Source: Shinella curvata (lineage in GTDB: Bacteria; Pseudomonadota; Alphaproteobacteria; Rhizobiales; Rhizobiaceae). Taken from it: DNA of 64,000 nt. The translations under genes and the position numbers were made by a program. The stretch spans positions 744,001 through 808,000 of the forward strand of contig NZ_JALJCJ010000002.1 of assembly GCF_022899935.1 (NCBI RefSeq). Direction: 5' to 3'. The notes beneath the pieces were generated by a model. It saw nothing but the letters and a program-made list of their open reading frames with translations. It ran no database searches and was not told the DNA's origin. Shown one piece after another: positions 54,504 through 63,920 of the stretch (position 1 is its first letter; each line of letters begins with the position of its first letter).

Positions 54504-56762
54504 ATGTCGGGCGTTCACGAGAGCCAGCAGGATGTCGATATCGACCTTGGCAGCCTTTTCGGTGCGATCTGGCGTAACCGTATGCGCGTGCTGCTGGCGA
54601 CCGTTGCCGGCGCGGGCATCGCCTTCGTCGGTGCGAGCCTCATCACGCCGAAATACAAGAGCGAATCCCGCCTTCTCATCGAAACGCGCGAGCCGGCCTT
54701 CACCACGGGCACGGACCGCACGCAGGGCCGTGAACAGCCGGCCTTCGACGAACTCGGCATCGCCAGCCAGGTGCAGCTCCTCAAGTCCGCCGATCTCGTC
54801 AAGCAGGTCGCGCGCAATATGAAACTGCATGAACTGGAGGAATTCGATGCGGCCGCCAAGCCGTCTGCGATTTCCGACCTCCTTGTGCTGCTGGGCGTGA
54901 AGAAGAGCCCGCTCGATCTCGCGCCGGAAGATCGCGTGCTGAAGGAATTCAACGAGAAGCTCGCCGTCTACCAGGTGGAGAAATCGCGCGTCATCGCCAT
55001 CGAGTTCACGTCGAAAGACCCGGCACTTGCCGCAGCCATTCCGAACGAGATGGCCAAGGTTTATCTGTCGCTGCAGAGCGGCGCCAAGCTCGACACCAAT
55101 TCCGAGGCGACGCGCTGGCTGGAGCCGGAGATCGCCAATCTGCGTGAAAAGGTGCGGGAGGCCGAGCAGAAGGTCGCCGAATACCGTTCGCAAGCCGACC
55201 TGCTGCCGACGGGCGAGAATTCCACTTTCGCGGTGCGTCAGCTGAACGACATTTCCACGGAACTGGCGCGCGTGCGCGGTGAACGCGCGACGGCCGAGGC
55301 GCGTGCGGAAGGCGTTCGCGCCGTGCTGAAGTCCGGCGGTGCGCCCGATACGTTGAGCGAGGTCGTCGGTTCGCAGATGATCCAGCGCCTGAAGGAAACC
55401 GAGGCGCAGATCCAGAGCCAGATTTCCGATCTTTCCACCTCGATGCTCGAAGGCCATCCGCGCCTCAAGGGGCTGCGTTCCCAGCTGGCGGGCATTCGCA
55501 CGCAGATCAAGTCGGAAACGCAGAAGATCTTGTCGAGCCTGGAAAACGAGGCGAAGACCGCGCGGCTTCGCGAAACGCAGCTGACACAGCAGCTCAATAC
55601 GGTGAAGGCCGATACGGCGCGCGCTGGCGAGGACGAGGTGGGTCTGAAGGCGCTGGAGCGTGAGGCGACGGCCCAGCGCCAGCTTCTCGAAACCTATCTC
55701 GCGCGCTATCGCGAGGCGACGTCACGCACCGACAACAATTCGACGCCGGCCGACGCCCGCATTATCTCCGCCGCCGTCGCACCCACGGAAGTCGATTTCC
55801 CGAAGATTATTCCCATCACCATCGTCGGTGGCATCGCCGGCTTTGCGCTGAGCTCCATCGTGATCCTGCTCGCCGAACTGTTCAGCGGCCGCGCGCTGAA
55901 GCCGATCGGTGGTGTTGCCGTCGCGTCGCGCCGACGCGAGGAGGAGGAGGTTGCGGTCGAGCCGGTCGTGGTCGAGGCAGCGGCGGATGAGCCGGCGGTC
56001 CGAAAGGTCCCGGTCAGCCGCCTGGACCCCGGCGCGGTCAAGGATATCCGGGCGCCCGCAAAATCCCTGCTGTCCGGCATTGAGTTGGAACCGGAGCCGG
56101 AAGAGGAAGAGGACGAGGAGGTCGCGCGGTCGTCGCTGGTCGATGCGATCGCCCTCGATGAGGAAAGCGATTTCTCCGTCGCTGCCGTTGCGCGCCATAT
56201 CATCGAGAACAACATTTCCGTGGCGGTCTCGGTATCGCCATCGGGTGACAGCGGCTCGACGGCGACCGTCATGCTGGCCCGCCGCATCGCGGAAGAATAC
56301 CGCAAGACGCTGATCATCGATCTCACCGGCTCGGCCTGCCCGACGCGACTCATGGCCCAGTCCACCCATGTGCCCGGGATCACGGACCTGCTGGTGGGCG
56401 ACGCGGCCTTCAGCGAGATCATCCATGGTGACCGCCTGTCGAGCGCCCATATCATCCCGCGCGGCAATGCCAATATCAAGCGCGCCATGCGCGGCATAGA
56501 CCGTCTCTCGATGGTGATCGATTCGCTGTCGGACGCTTATGACACGGTCATCGTGGAATGCGGCCCGGCGGAAGTCGAAGGCGTGCGCCGCCTGACACGC
56601 GATCGCGATACCGATATCATTCTGTCCATTCCGGATGCGGACGAAGACGCGATCGTGGATCTGATCGGCGCCTTCGGCGAGGCCGGCTATACCGAGATCG
56701 TGCTGATGACCGGCGAGGAGGGCGAACCGCCGCACTATCCGGGTCACCGGGTCGCCGCCTAG
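54504..56762 (+). CDS. Polysaccharide co-polymerase (GumC/Wzc type) with degenerate BY-kinase domain
   Basis: A 752-residue protein. A Wzz domain with one helix near residues 27-49, a long coiled coil (about 200-410), a GNVR-type region (QRQLLETYLARYREAT) and a second helix (about 430-457) form the chain-length regulator. A linker rich in Glu and Pro follows. The C-terminal domain resembles BY-kinases but has no functional nucleotide motifs: SGDSGST at 580-586 replaces Walker A GxGK(S/T), IDLTGSA replaces Walker A', and VECGP at 684-688 replaces Walker B. There is only one C-terminal Tyr, so no autophosphorylated cluster. Confidence 0.88.
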   Translation: MSGVHESQQDVDIDLGSLFGAIWRNRMRVLLATVAGAGIAFVGASLITPKYKSESRLLIETREPAFTTGTDRTQGREQPAFDELGIASQVQLLKSADLVKQVARNMKLHELEEFDAAAKPSAISDLLVLLGVKKSPLDLAPEDRVLKEFNEKLAVYQVEKSRVIAIEFTSKDPALAAAIPNEMAKVYLSLQSGAKLDTNSEATRWLEPEIANLREKVREAEQKVAEYRSQADLLPTGENSTFAVRQLNDISTELARVRGERATAEARAEGVRAVLKSGGAPDTLSEVVGSQMIQRLKETEAQIQSQISDLSTSMLEGHPRLKGLRSQLAGIRTQIKSETQKILSSLENEAKTARLRETQLTQQLNTVKADTARAGEDEVGLKALEREATAQRQLLETYLARYREATSRTDNNSTPADARIISAAVAPTEVDFPKIIPITIVGGIAGFALSSIVILLAELFSGRALKPIGGVAVASRRREEEEVAVEPVVVEAAADEPAVRKVPVSRLDPGAVKDIRAPAKSLLSGIELEPEPEEEEDEEVARSSLVDAIALDEESDFSVAAVARHIIENNISVAVSVSPSGDSGSTATVMLARRIAEEYRKTLIIDLTGSACPTRLMAQSTHVPGITDLLVGDAAFSEIIHGDRLSSAHIIPRGNANIKRAMRGIDRLSMVIDSLSDAYDTVIVECGPAEVEGVRRLTRDRDTDIILSIPDADEDAIVDLIGAFGEAGYTEIVLMTGEEGEPPHYPGHRVAA

Positions 56763-56772
56763 GGCGTTTCTG

Positions 56773-58035
56773 CTAGTCGACGTCTTCCGCGCGAACGAAT
56801 TCCGTCTTGCCGGAGCGCATGCGCTGCAGGAACGAATAGACCTGCGGATTCTGTTTGATGATGCGCTTGGCACCGGCTTTCGCCCGGTGCACGGCCGCCA
56901 CCGCCGTGCCGGCCACCGTCGTTGGCCAGAGCAGGTCGTGCTGCGGCGTTTCGATCGTGCACCAGGAGCGCTTGTAGGGCTGGTCGCCGATGCCGAAATC
57001 GAACAGGCGCACGCCCTCGCCGCAGAGCTTGCGGATCGCCAGATAGAACAGGAATTCCCCCGGGCTCGCATCGGCGGCGATCGTATCGTCGATCGAGCCG
57101 AACTGGCAGACCACGTGGTCGCCCTTGCGCGACAGGCCGGCGATCGCAACGATACGGCCTTCGTTCTCGCCCTTGAGGCGCACGGCATGGAGCTGAAGCG
57201 GATAGTTGCCATCAAGCGATGGCACCGCGACAAGCGTGCGGAAGAAGCTGCGCGTCTCCTCGTTGCGGAAGACGTCCGGAAGGCCCATCGTGTCGAACCG
57301 GGCGGCCTTCTGGCGGAAGAAGACTTCGAGCAGGGCGCGACTATCTTCCGCCGTCTCCGCCACGACATGCTCGTAACCGCCAAGCATTTCCAGCCGGCGC
57401 TCAGAGGTGCGGAATTTCTTGCGGCGACGCTTGGCGTTGACCTGCGCGAGCGTACGCTCGAAATCCTCGAAGAGTTCGAGCTGGAAGGCGGCATTCTGGT
57501 TCAGCGTCGCGGGGAGGTCGGCGAAGGAATTCGTCTCGCCACGCCAATCGAGCGGCACCTTCTCCAGCATGAAGAGATCGAAGTAACGCGAAAACTGGCC
57601 GCGCGCCTGTTCAAGCGCCTGGCGCAGGCGCGGCGGGGCGGCGAGGAAGCGGAATTCTTCGGTGTAGAGGCCCGTATTGATGTTGCTGAAGGCGGTGCCG
57701 AGAAAGCGCGCGATGCGCACCGGCCCATGGCGCATGATTTCGAGTGGGAGGATCAGATGGGTCTTGCCACCGGCAAACCCTTCGACGATCAAAAGCTTGC
57801 ATGCGTGGGTCCCGGCCCAGGCACGGCACCAGTCGTAGCTCTGATGGAGCGACAGGTTGTTGTCCGCCTCCAGGGCGCGCCATTGGGCTTCCAGGGGCTC
57901 CATGCGGTCGTGCAGGCGGATGGAGAGGGGGACGAGCGAGGGCGTGCGCTCCTCGCCGGCAAGGATTCCCATATACCGGGTCGCGAGCTCGCGCTCTGAC
58001 GGCATGATCTGGAAATTGAGTTGCATCGCTCCCAT
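56773..58035 (-). CDS. GNAT family acyltransferase (CelD/BcsL-like)
   Basis: A 420-residue protein of the GNAT (Acetyltransf_6) type, related to cellulose-synthesis protein CelD. The core is in the C-terminal half (ARFDTMGLPDVFRN, LQLHAVRLKGENEGRIVAIAGL, GEFLFYLAIRKLCGEGVRLFDFGIGDQPYKRSW). Such proteins are found in polysaccharide loci and probably transfer acyl or amino-acyl groups. It converges with the co-polymerase gene (10-bp gap). ATG 58026 is an alternative start. Confidence 0.85.
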   Translation of the reverse strand: MGAMQLNFQIMPSERELATRYMGILAGEERTPSLVPLSIRLHDRMEPLEAQWRALEADNNLSLHQSYDWCRAWAGTHACKLLIVEGFAGGKTHLILPLEIMRHGPVRIARFLGTAFSNINTGLYTEEFRFLAAPPRLRQALEQARGQFSRYFDLFMLEKVPLDWRGETNSFADLPATLNQNAAFQLELFEDFERTLAQVNAKRRRKKFRTSERRLEMLGGYEHVVAETAEDSRALLEVFFRQKAARFDTMGLPDVFRNEETRSFFRTLVAVPSLDGNYPLQLHAVRLKGENEGRIVAIAGLSRKGDHVVCQFGSIDDTIAADASPGEFLFYLAIRKLCGEGVRLFDFGIGDQPYKRSWCTIETPQHDLLWPTTVAGTAVAAVHRAKAGAKRIIKQNPQVYSFLQRMRSGKTEFVRAEDVD

Positions 58036-58217
58036 GGGGCGTCCCTAACATCCTGGCCAGCGGCCGCATCGCCGCGCTGTAACCATAGGCACTAGGCTTG
58101 GGAAAAGAGTTTAAATCCAGCGCCGGCGCCGGAGGGCCCCGGCAAAATTGGCAAGAGCGGTTAGCGATTTCATAACGGAAAAAGGAAAAGCCGAGGCGTT
58201 GGCGGACGAGCCGCGCG

Positions 58218-58970
58218 TCAGCGCAGCCAGCCCGTGGCAAGGGCACTTGCCCAGGCGTGCTGGTCGCGGCTTTCCGCGAGCCGGGCCATCGCCATATGAT
58301 CATAGGCGACAAGGTGGAACGCCGCGTCCCACAATCCGTCCCTGTTTTCCAGGACCGCATAGCGCGCGTGCGGCGAGCCGGTTTCGACCTTGTGCGGCAC
58401 GGGTGTGTCGTCGTCATAGGCGGGCGAGCCCACGCTGCCCGGATTGACGATCAGGCGCCCGTCAGGCAGACGAACCGCACGGGCAATATGCGTGTGGCCG
58501 CACAGCAGCACGGGGTTTGCGAAGTCTCCCGCCAGGCTTTCGATTCGTTCGATGGAGGCGAGCTGCATGCCGCCGTCGCTGGTGGCTTCGTCGAGCCAGT
58601 AGATCGTATCCGACGTCGGCGTGCCGTGGCAGAGAAGGATATCGTCCTGTGCGGTTCTGCGCGAGGGCAGGTCGGCCAGCCAGTTCAGGTGATGGGGGGC
58701 AAGCTGCTCGTGGGCGATGCGATCCCAATCGCCCATGTCAGCGCGCGGTTTTTCGAGGAGCCAGCGGTCGTGGTTGCCGGCAATGCACAGAATATCGGGC
58801 CGCGCCATGAGGATGTCGGCCGTGCGGGCCGCGTTGAGCGCGCCGCTCAGATGATCGCCGAGATTGACGATCCGTGTGATGCCGCGCCGCTCGATATCGG
58901 CCAGCACCGCCTCGAGCGCGAAATCGTTGCCATGGATGTCGGCGATGACCGCGATGCCTGTTTCGCTCAT
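58218..58970 (-). CDS. Calcineurin-like metallophosphoesterase
   Basis: A 250-residue phosphoesterase of the YfcE/MJ0936 type. All motifs are visible: DIHGN, GDHLSG, GNHD, the late His in LLCHGTP, and GHTHIA. The substrate is unknown; relatives hydrolyse phosphodiesters. It overlaps the preceding small gene by 4 bases. Confidence 0.87.
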   Translation of the reverse strand: MSETGIAVIADIHGNDFALEAVLADIERRGITRIVNLGDHLSGALNAARTADILMARPDILCIAGNHDRWLLEKPRADMGDWDRIAHEQLAPHHLNWLADLPSRRTAQDDILLCHGTPTSDTIYWLDEATSDGGMQLASIERIESLAGDFANPVLLCGHTHIARAVRLPDGRLIVNPGSVGSPAYDDDTPVPHKVETGSPHARYAVLENRDGLWDAAFHLVAYDHMAMARLAESRDQHAWASALATGWLR

Positions 58971-59185
58971 TCGTCACGCACCTTTTCTGGCTTTTCCATC
59001 CACTTGATGATCACCATCGCCGGCAGGATCCAGAGCAGGCCCGTCGCTGCGAAATAGAGAAGGTGGATATACCATGGCGACGCCCCAAGCGTCGCGGCGG
59101 CGACCGTGGTGGCAACCAGCGCATAAACCAGAACGAGGATGATGATCAGCACCGTTCCGATCAGTTTTCTGAGGCGAGGGGGCAT
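58967..59185 (-). CDS. DUF2842 membrane protein
   Basis: A 72-residue protein with two transmembrane helices, of the DUF2842 family (MPPRLRKLIGTVLIIILVLVY...LHY-type second helix, ends in IIKWMEKPEK). Function unknown. The frame begins 18 codons further up, but the family N-terminus is at 59185. It overlaps the phosphoesterase gene by 4 bases (ATGA), so they are coupled. Confidence 0.8.
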   Translation of the reverse strand: MPPRLRKLIGTVLIIILVLVYALVATTVAAATLGASPWYIHLLYFAATGLLWILPAMVIIKWMEKPEKVRDE

Positions 59186-59312
59186 TTTCGGTCTTTCGAT
59201 CTCTGGCGCGGCAAAGCCGGCATAGGGGCGCGACGGCATGCCGCAAAGCTTCGGGCCTTGTTTTGCACGGCCCGGTCAGGCAAATCAACGCCGGAGCGAG
59301 ACCTGTAAAAGC

Positions 59313-59329
59313 GCAAAACACGGTTTTGC
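59313..59329. promoter_or_regulatory. Inverted repeat in the ctaA promoter region
   Basis: GCAAAAC-ACG-GTTTTGC is a perfect 7-bp dyad in the 212-bp divergent region between DUF2842 and ctaA. It could be an operator. The role is inferred from symmetry and position only. Confidence 0.35.
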
Positions 59330-59397
59330 AGGCAGGACTGCCAAGACCATCGACCTGAAACGGCCGCATACCGCCTTTCAGGAAAGGAGCCGAGACG

Positions 59398-60477
59398 ATG
59401 AGCGCGACCACCGCGACCGCATACCGCAGCAACGACGACACGGATAGGACGGACCGCCACCGCCGCCAGGTGCGCCGGTGGCTGGGCTTCGTGCTGTTCA
59501 CGCTGTTCGTGCTCGTGCTTGTCGGCGGCGCGACACGCCTGACCGAATCCGGCCTCTCGATTACCGAATGGAAGCCCATTCACGGCGTCATTCCGCCGAT
59601 CACCGCGGCAGAATGGCAGGAGGAGTTCGACCTCTACAAGCGCATTCCGCAATATGAGCAGGTCAACAAGGGCATGACGGTCGACGAGTTCAAGACGATC
59701 TTCTGGTGGGAATGGGCGCACCGGTTGATCGCCCGCTCCATCGGCTTCGTCTTCGCCGTGCCGCTTGCTCTCTTCTGGTTGACCGGCCGCATCGAGAAGA
59801 GGCTGCGCTGGCCGCTCGTCGGCCTGCTGGCGCTCGGCGGTTTTCAGGGCTTCATCGGCTGGTGGATGGTATCGTCGGGCCTTGCGGATCGCGTCTCCGT
59901 CAGCCAGTACCGTCTCGCCACGCACCTCACTATCGCCTGTCTGATCTTCGCCTGGACCGTTTGGCTGATGCGGGCGCTCTCGCCGCACAGCGACGATGCG
60001 CCGCCAACCGAGGGCGCTCGCCGTATGGCCGGCATCATCGCCTGCATGGCGATCTTCCAGATCTATCTCGGCGCGCTGGTCGCCGGCCTCGATGCCGGTC
60101 TTTCCTACAACACCTGGCCGTTGATGGACGGCAGCGTCGTGCCCGGTGGGCTCTTCCTGCAGCAGCCCTGGTGGATCAATCTTTTCGAGAACCCGAAGAC
60201 CGTGCAGTTCGTGCACCGTATCGGCGCCTATGTGCTTTTCGCACTCGTCGTGATCCACCTGATCTCGTCGTTGCGGGCCGCGCCGGAAACGACGCACACC
60301 CGCCGCGCCCTCGTGCTCTTCGGCCTCGTCTGTCTTCAGGCGACGATCGGCATCCTGACGCTGATATGGCAGGTGCCGCTCGGCTGGGCGCTGGCGCATC
60401 AGGGTGGGGCGCTCGTCGTGCTCGGCTTTGCCGTCGCCCATTGGCGCGGCTTTGCCGGCGAATATCCGAAGGATTAA
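59398..60477 (+). CDS. ctaA: Heme A synthase (COX15/CtaA)
   Basis: A 359-residue inner-membrane enzyme that oxidises heme O to heme A for cytochrome oxidase. Eight helices are expected. [16 protein letters not shown]...PP is the alphaproteobacterial type-2 block; heme-ligand His are in [26 protein letters not shown] and [15 protein letters not shown] precedes the ATG. Confidence 0.95.
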   Translation: MSATTATAYRSNDDTDRTDRHRRQVRRWLGFVLFTLFVLVLVGGATRLTESGLSITEWKPIHGVIPPITAAEWQEEFDLYKRIPQYEQVNKGMTVDEFKTIFWWEWAHRLIARSIGFVFAVPLALFWLTGRIEKRLRWPLVGLLALGGFQGFIGWWMVSSGLADRVSVSQYRLATHLTIACLIFAWTVWLMRALSPHSDDAPPTEGARRMAGIIACMAIFQIYLGALVAGLDAGLSYNTWPLMDGSVVPGGLFLQQPWWINLFENPKTVQFVHRIGAYVLFALVVIHLISSLRAAPETTHTRRALVLFGLVCLQATIGILTLIWQVPLGWALAHQGGALVVLGFAVAHWRGFAGEYPKD

Positions 60478-60480
60478 AGA

Positions 60481-61323
60481 TCAGACCTGTTTGAGGACAT
60501 TCCGGATGGCGGCGGCGACGGCGAGTTCGTTGTCGCGTTCCTCCGCATTGTCGTCCTCGTCATGCCATGCGGCCGACAAGCAGCCATAGGCGACGCCGTA
60601 ACGCAGGATGGTGCGGACGTCGCGCCCGAGCGTTTCGGCGAAAATCTCTGCCATCGCGGCAATCCGCTCCTCGCTGCGGGTCAGGTCGAAACGGTCAAGC
60701 GGGTTTGAGAACATGTTGGCGACATCGAGCGCGGCGTCGCCAATCAATCCGGCGGGGTCGATGATCAGCCAGCCGCGCGGGCCGTGGACGATGTTTTCGT
60801 GGTGTAGGTCGCCGTGCAGCGGCTTGATGTCCTGCTGATTGGCAATCAGCATCTCGGCGAATTCAGCCGCCTCGGCATAGGGACCGGGAATACCTCCTTT
60901 GCGATCCCGCTCGGCCTTGGCGAACAGGCTCACGAAATAGCGCTGTAGCGATTGCAGGCTTGCCGGCGGTGGCGTGTCGGATGGGCGGTGATATTCTCGC
61001 AGCACTGTAGCAGCGATGCGCGTTGCATCCTCGTCGCCGTGGATCTCCATGTGATCCCGGAGCGTCGTCCTGCCGGCATGTTCCATCAGAAGCATGTCAG
61101 CGGATCGAGCAAGCAGCCTGACGCAGCCGGTGCCGTCACGCCAGGTCAAAAAATCCGCGCCGCGCAGGCTGTCTTCCAGAACCTTCAGCTTGAGCTGCTT
61201 GACGATTGCTTCGCTACCGTCGGCAAGCTTCACGTCATAGACGTTGCCGGCAGGCGTATCGGCGATGAGGCGGGCGTCTTCGATCCGCCATTCGACCGGG
61301 AAGGGCGGGTGGCCAGTCGTCAT
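60481..61323 (-). CDS. APH(6)-like kinase (aminoglycoside/hydroxyurea kinase family)
   Basis: A 280-residue kinase of the APH_6_hur (PF04655) type, related to streptomycin 6-phosphotransferases. The catalytic loop is [10 protein letters not shown], and the metal site [21 protein letters not shown] corresponds to DFG. Chromosomal members often have unknown natural substrates, so antibiotic resistance is not implied. Its start overlaps the argC stop by 4 bases. Confidence 0.83.
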   Translation of the reverse strand: MTTGHPPFPVEWRIEDARLIADTPAGNVYDVKLADGSEAIVKQLKLKVLEDSLRGADFLTWRDGTGCVRLLARSADMLLMEHAGRTTLRDHMEIHGDEDATRIAATVLREYHRPSDTPPPASLQSLQRYFVSLFAKAERDRKGGIPGPYAEAAEFAEMLIANQQDIKPLHGDLHHENIVHGPRGWLIIDPAGLIGDAALDVANMFSNPLDRFDLTRSEERIAAMAEIFAETLGRDVRTILRYGVAYGCLSAAWHDEDDNAEERDNELAVAAAIRNVLKQV

Positions 61324-62252
61324 GCCTTCAGCATCAGGTCCATGTTCTGGACGGCCGCACCCGAAGCCCCCTTGCCGAGATTGTCGAGCAGGGCGACGAG
61401 GTTGACATGCGGGCTGCCTGCCGTGCCGAAGACGTAGAGCTTCATGCGGTCCGTATCGGCCAGCTCCACGGCATTGACGCGGGCGAGGTTGGCGCTTTCC
61501 TTGAGATCGACGACCTCGACGATATCCTGGCCGGCATAGTGATCAGCCAGCGCGGCATGGATCGAACCGAGCGAGGCGTTATCGTTGAGGTCGGCGAGGT
61601 AGAGCGGCACCTGCACGATCATGCCCTGCGGGAATTTCCCGACGGAGGGCGAGAAGATCGGCGCGCGGTCGAGAAGGCCGTGCACCTGCATTTCCGGCAC
61701 GTGCTTGTGCTTGAGCGTCAGGCCGTAAAGGAAGTGCGGCGCGTCGATGTGCTCGGGATGATTTTCATCCTCCATCTGCGCGATCATCTGCTTGCCGCCG
61801 CCAGTATAGCCGGAGACCGCGTTGACCGTGACCGGATAGTCCTGCGGCAGCAGGCCGGCGAGGCGCAGCGGCCGGATGAGGCCGATGGCGCCCGTCGGGT
61901 AGCAGCCGGGATTGGCGACATAGCGCGCATCCGCGATTTTCTTCGGCTGCGCCTTGTCCATTTCGGCAAAGCCATAGGCCCAGTCCGGGTGGACGCGGTG
62001 CGCCGTCGAGGTGTCGATGATGCGCACCGAATTGTTGCCCGAGACCATGGCGACGGCTTCCTTGGCCGCATCGTCCGGCAGGCAAAGGATGGCGACATCG
62101 GCGCTGTTGAGCAGGTCTTCGCGCAGCCGCGCATTGCGGCGCTCGGCTTCCGGAATGGACAAGAGTTCGACATCGTCGCGGCCGGCCATGCGGGTGCGGA
62201 TCTGCAGACCCGTCGTGCCGTGTTCGCCATCGATGAAGATCTTCGGTTTCAT
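61320..62252 (-). CDS. argC: N-acetyl-gamma-glutamyl-phosphate reductase
   Basis: A 310-residue arginine-synthesis enzyme (type 2, short form). The NADP loop [16 protein letters not shown] and catalytic Cys117 in NPGCYPTG are clear. It reduces N-acetylglutamyl phosphate to the semialdehyde. The kinase gene follows with a 4-base overlap. Confidence 0.96.
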   Translation of the reverse strand: MKPKIFIDGEHGTTGLQIRTRMAGRDDVELLSIPEAERRNARLREDLLNSADVAILCLPDDAAKEAVAMVSGNNSVRIIDTSTAHRVHPDWAYGFAEMDKAQPKKIADARYVANPGCYPTGAIGLIRPLRLAGLLPQDYPVTVNAVSGYTGGGKQMIAQMEDENHPEHIDAPHFLYGLTLKHKHVPEMQVHGLLDRAPIFSPSVGKFPQGMIVQVPLYLADLNDNASLGSIHAALADHYAGQDIVEVVDLKESANLARVNAVELADTDRMKLYVFGTAGSPHVNLVALLDNLGKGASGAAVQNMDLMLKA

Positions 62253-62323
62253 CTCTCGTCCAATCCTGTTTTTGCCTTCGCGGCGGATATAGCCCCTTGT
62301 CCTGTCGTATTCAACGCCGCGTT

Positions 62324-63277
62324 TCAGCGTCGCTCCGCCAGCGCTTCGGCATGCAGGCCGAGCATGTACATGGCGATATTGGAGGCGGCGATGGCGGTGA
62401 TGTCGGCATGGTCATAGGCCGGCGCGACTTCGACGACATCCGAACCGACGATGTTGAGCGCGCCGAGCTTGCGCAGCACCGAGAGGATGCGCGCGCTGGT
62501 CGGGCCGCCGGAGACCGGCGTGCCGGTGCCGGGCGCAAAGGCCGGGTCGAGGCAGTCGATATCGAAGGTCAGATAGGTCGGCTTGTCACCGACATGGTGG
62601 ATGATCGCATCGGCGAGCTGGCCGGCGCTCATCTCCTCCACGTCGTAGCCATAGAGAATGCGGATGCCGCAATCCTCGGGCGCATGGGTACGGATACCGA
62701 TCTGGATCGACGTCTCGGGGTCGATCAGCCCCTCACGAACGGCCGTGCCGACGAAGGAGCCGTGATCGATGCGGCCTTTCTCATCGGCCCAGGTATCCTG
62801 ATGCGCATCGAACTGCACGAGGGAGAGGGGGCCGTATTTCTCGGCATGGGCGCGCAAGAGCGGCAGCGTGATGAAATGATCGCCGCCGAGCGTCAGCATA
62901 TAGGCGCCGGATTTCAGGATCTTCTTCGCCTCGCGCTCGATGGTCGCCGGCGTCCTGGAGTGATTGCCGTAGTCGAGCAGGCAGTCGCCGTAGTCGATGA
63001 CGGCCATGTCCTCGAACAGGTCGCGCTCGAAGGGATATTGCGGATCGTTGTCCATGATGACAGAGGCGCGGCGGATCGCCTGCGGCCCGAAACGCGTGCC
63101 GGGCCGGTTGGAAGTGGCGGCATCGAAGGGAATGCCCCAGACGACGGCATCGACATCCTTCAGCACCTTACTGTAGCGCCGGCGCATGAACGAGAGGATG
63201 CCCGCATGGGTCGGGTCCGATGCTGCACTCTTCAGCGATTTGGCGGTGATGGCGTGGTCGATGGACTTGTTGGCCAA
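62324..63277 (-). CDS. speB: Agmatinase/ureohydrolase
   Basis: A 317-residue member of the arginase family that would hydrolyse agmatine to putrescine and urea. The binuclear Mn site is present: [18 protein letters not shown] and [18 protein letters not shown]. The substrate call (agmatine rather than a related guanidino compound) follows rhizobial annotations. It is separated from argC by 71 bp. Confidence 0.9.
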   Translation of the reverse strand: MANKSIDHAITAKSLKSAASDPTHAGILSFMRRRYSKVLKDVDAVVWGIPFDAATSNRPGTRFGPQAIRRASVIMDNDPQYPFERDLFEDMAVIDYGDCLLDYGNHSRTPATIEREAKKILKSGAYMLTLGGDHFITLPLLRAHAEKYGPLSLVQFDAHQDTWADEKGRIDHGSFVGTAVREGLIDPETSIQIGIRTHAPEDCGIRILYGYDVEEMSAGQLADAIIHHVGDKPTYLTFDIDCLDPAFAPGTGTPVSGGPTSARILSVLRKLGALNIVGSDVVEVAPAYDHADITAIAASNIAMYMLGLHAEALAERR

Positions 63278-63380
63278 GGTTCTGCTCCCGTTCTGTACGC
63301 CCCTCAGTGGCGCCCGACTGTTTCAGCAAAATGCCGCGTGGACGGCAAGAGCGGATTGTCGCACTTGGCGTGGGAACAAA

Positions 63381-63412
63381 GAAAAACCGGCCGCAGAGAC
63401 TGCGACCGGTTC
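63381..63412 (-). terminator. Terminator of the rplM-rpsI operon
   Basis: AACCGGCCGCAG (63385-63396) pairs with CTGCGACCGGTT (63400-63411) with one mismatch and loop AGA. Read on the minus strand, it ends in TTTTTC. Confidence 0.75.
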
Positions 63413-63442
63413 CAGATACGGATCGATCCGTTCGAAAAGCGA

Positions 63443-63919
63443 TTAACGCTTGGAGAACTGGAACGAACGACGGGCCTTGGCCTTGCCGTACTTCTTGCGT
63501 TCGACGACGCGCGAGTCGCGGGTCAGGAAGCCGCCCTTCTTCAGGACCGAGCGCAGGCCCGGCTCGAAGTAGGTGAGTGCCTTGGAGATGCCGTGACGAA
63601 CGGCACCGGCCTGGCCGGACAGGCCGCCGCCGGCAACGGTCGCGTCGATGTCGAACTGGCCGTCACGGGCAGCTGCGACGATCGGCTGCTGCAGGATCAT
63701 CTGCAGGACCGGGCGTGCGAAGTAGGCTTCGAACGACTTGCCGTTGACGGTGATCTTGCCGGAGCCCGGCTTGACCCACACGCGGGCGACGGCGTCCTTG
63801 CGCTTGCCGGTGGCGTAGGAACGGCCCTGGGCGTCAACCTTCTTGACGTGAACCGGGGCGGAAGCGGCCGGAGCTGCAGCGGCGACGCCGAGGTCCTTGA
63901 GCGAGGAGAGGTCGGCCAT
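63443..63919 (-). CDS. rpsI: 30S ribosomal protein S9
   Basis: A 158-residue S9 with the long N-terminal extension usual in rhizobia. [20 protein letters not shown] and the basic C-terminus ending in SFQFSKR, which reaches the P site, are typical. It follows rplM with a 1-base gap; AAGGAGCG within the end of rplM is its ribosome-binding site. Confidence 0.97.
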   Translation of the reverse strand: MADLSSLKDLGVAAAAPAASAPVHVKKVDAQGRSYATGKRKDAVARVWVKPGSGKITVNGKSFEAYFARPVLQMILQQPIVAAARDGQFDIDATVAGGGLSGQAGAVRHGISKALTYFEPGLRSVLKKGGFLTRDSRVVERKKYGKAKARRSFQFSKR

Positions 63920-63920
63920 A

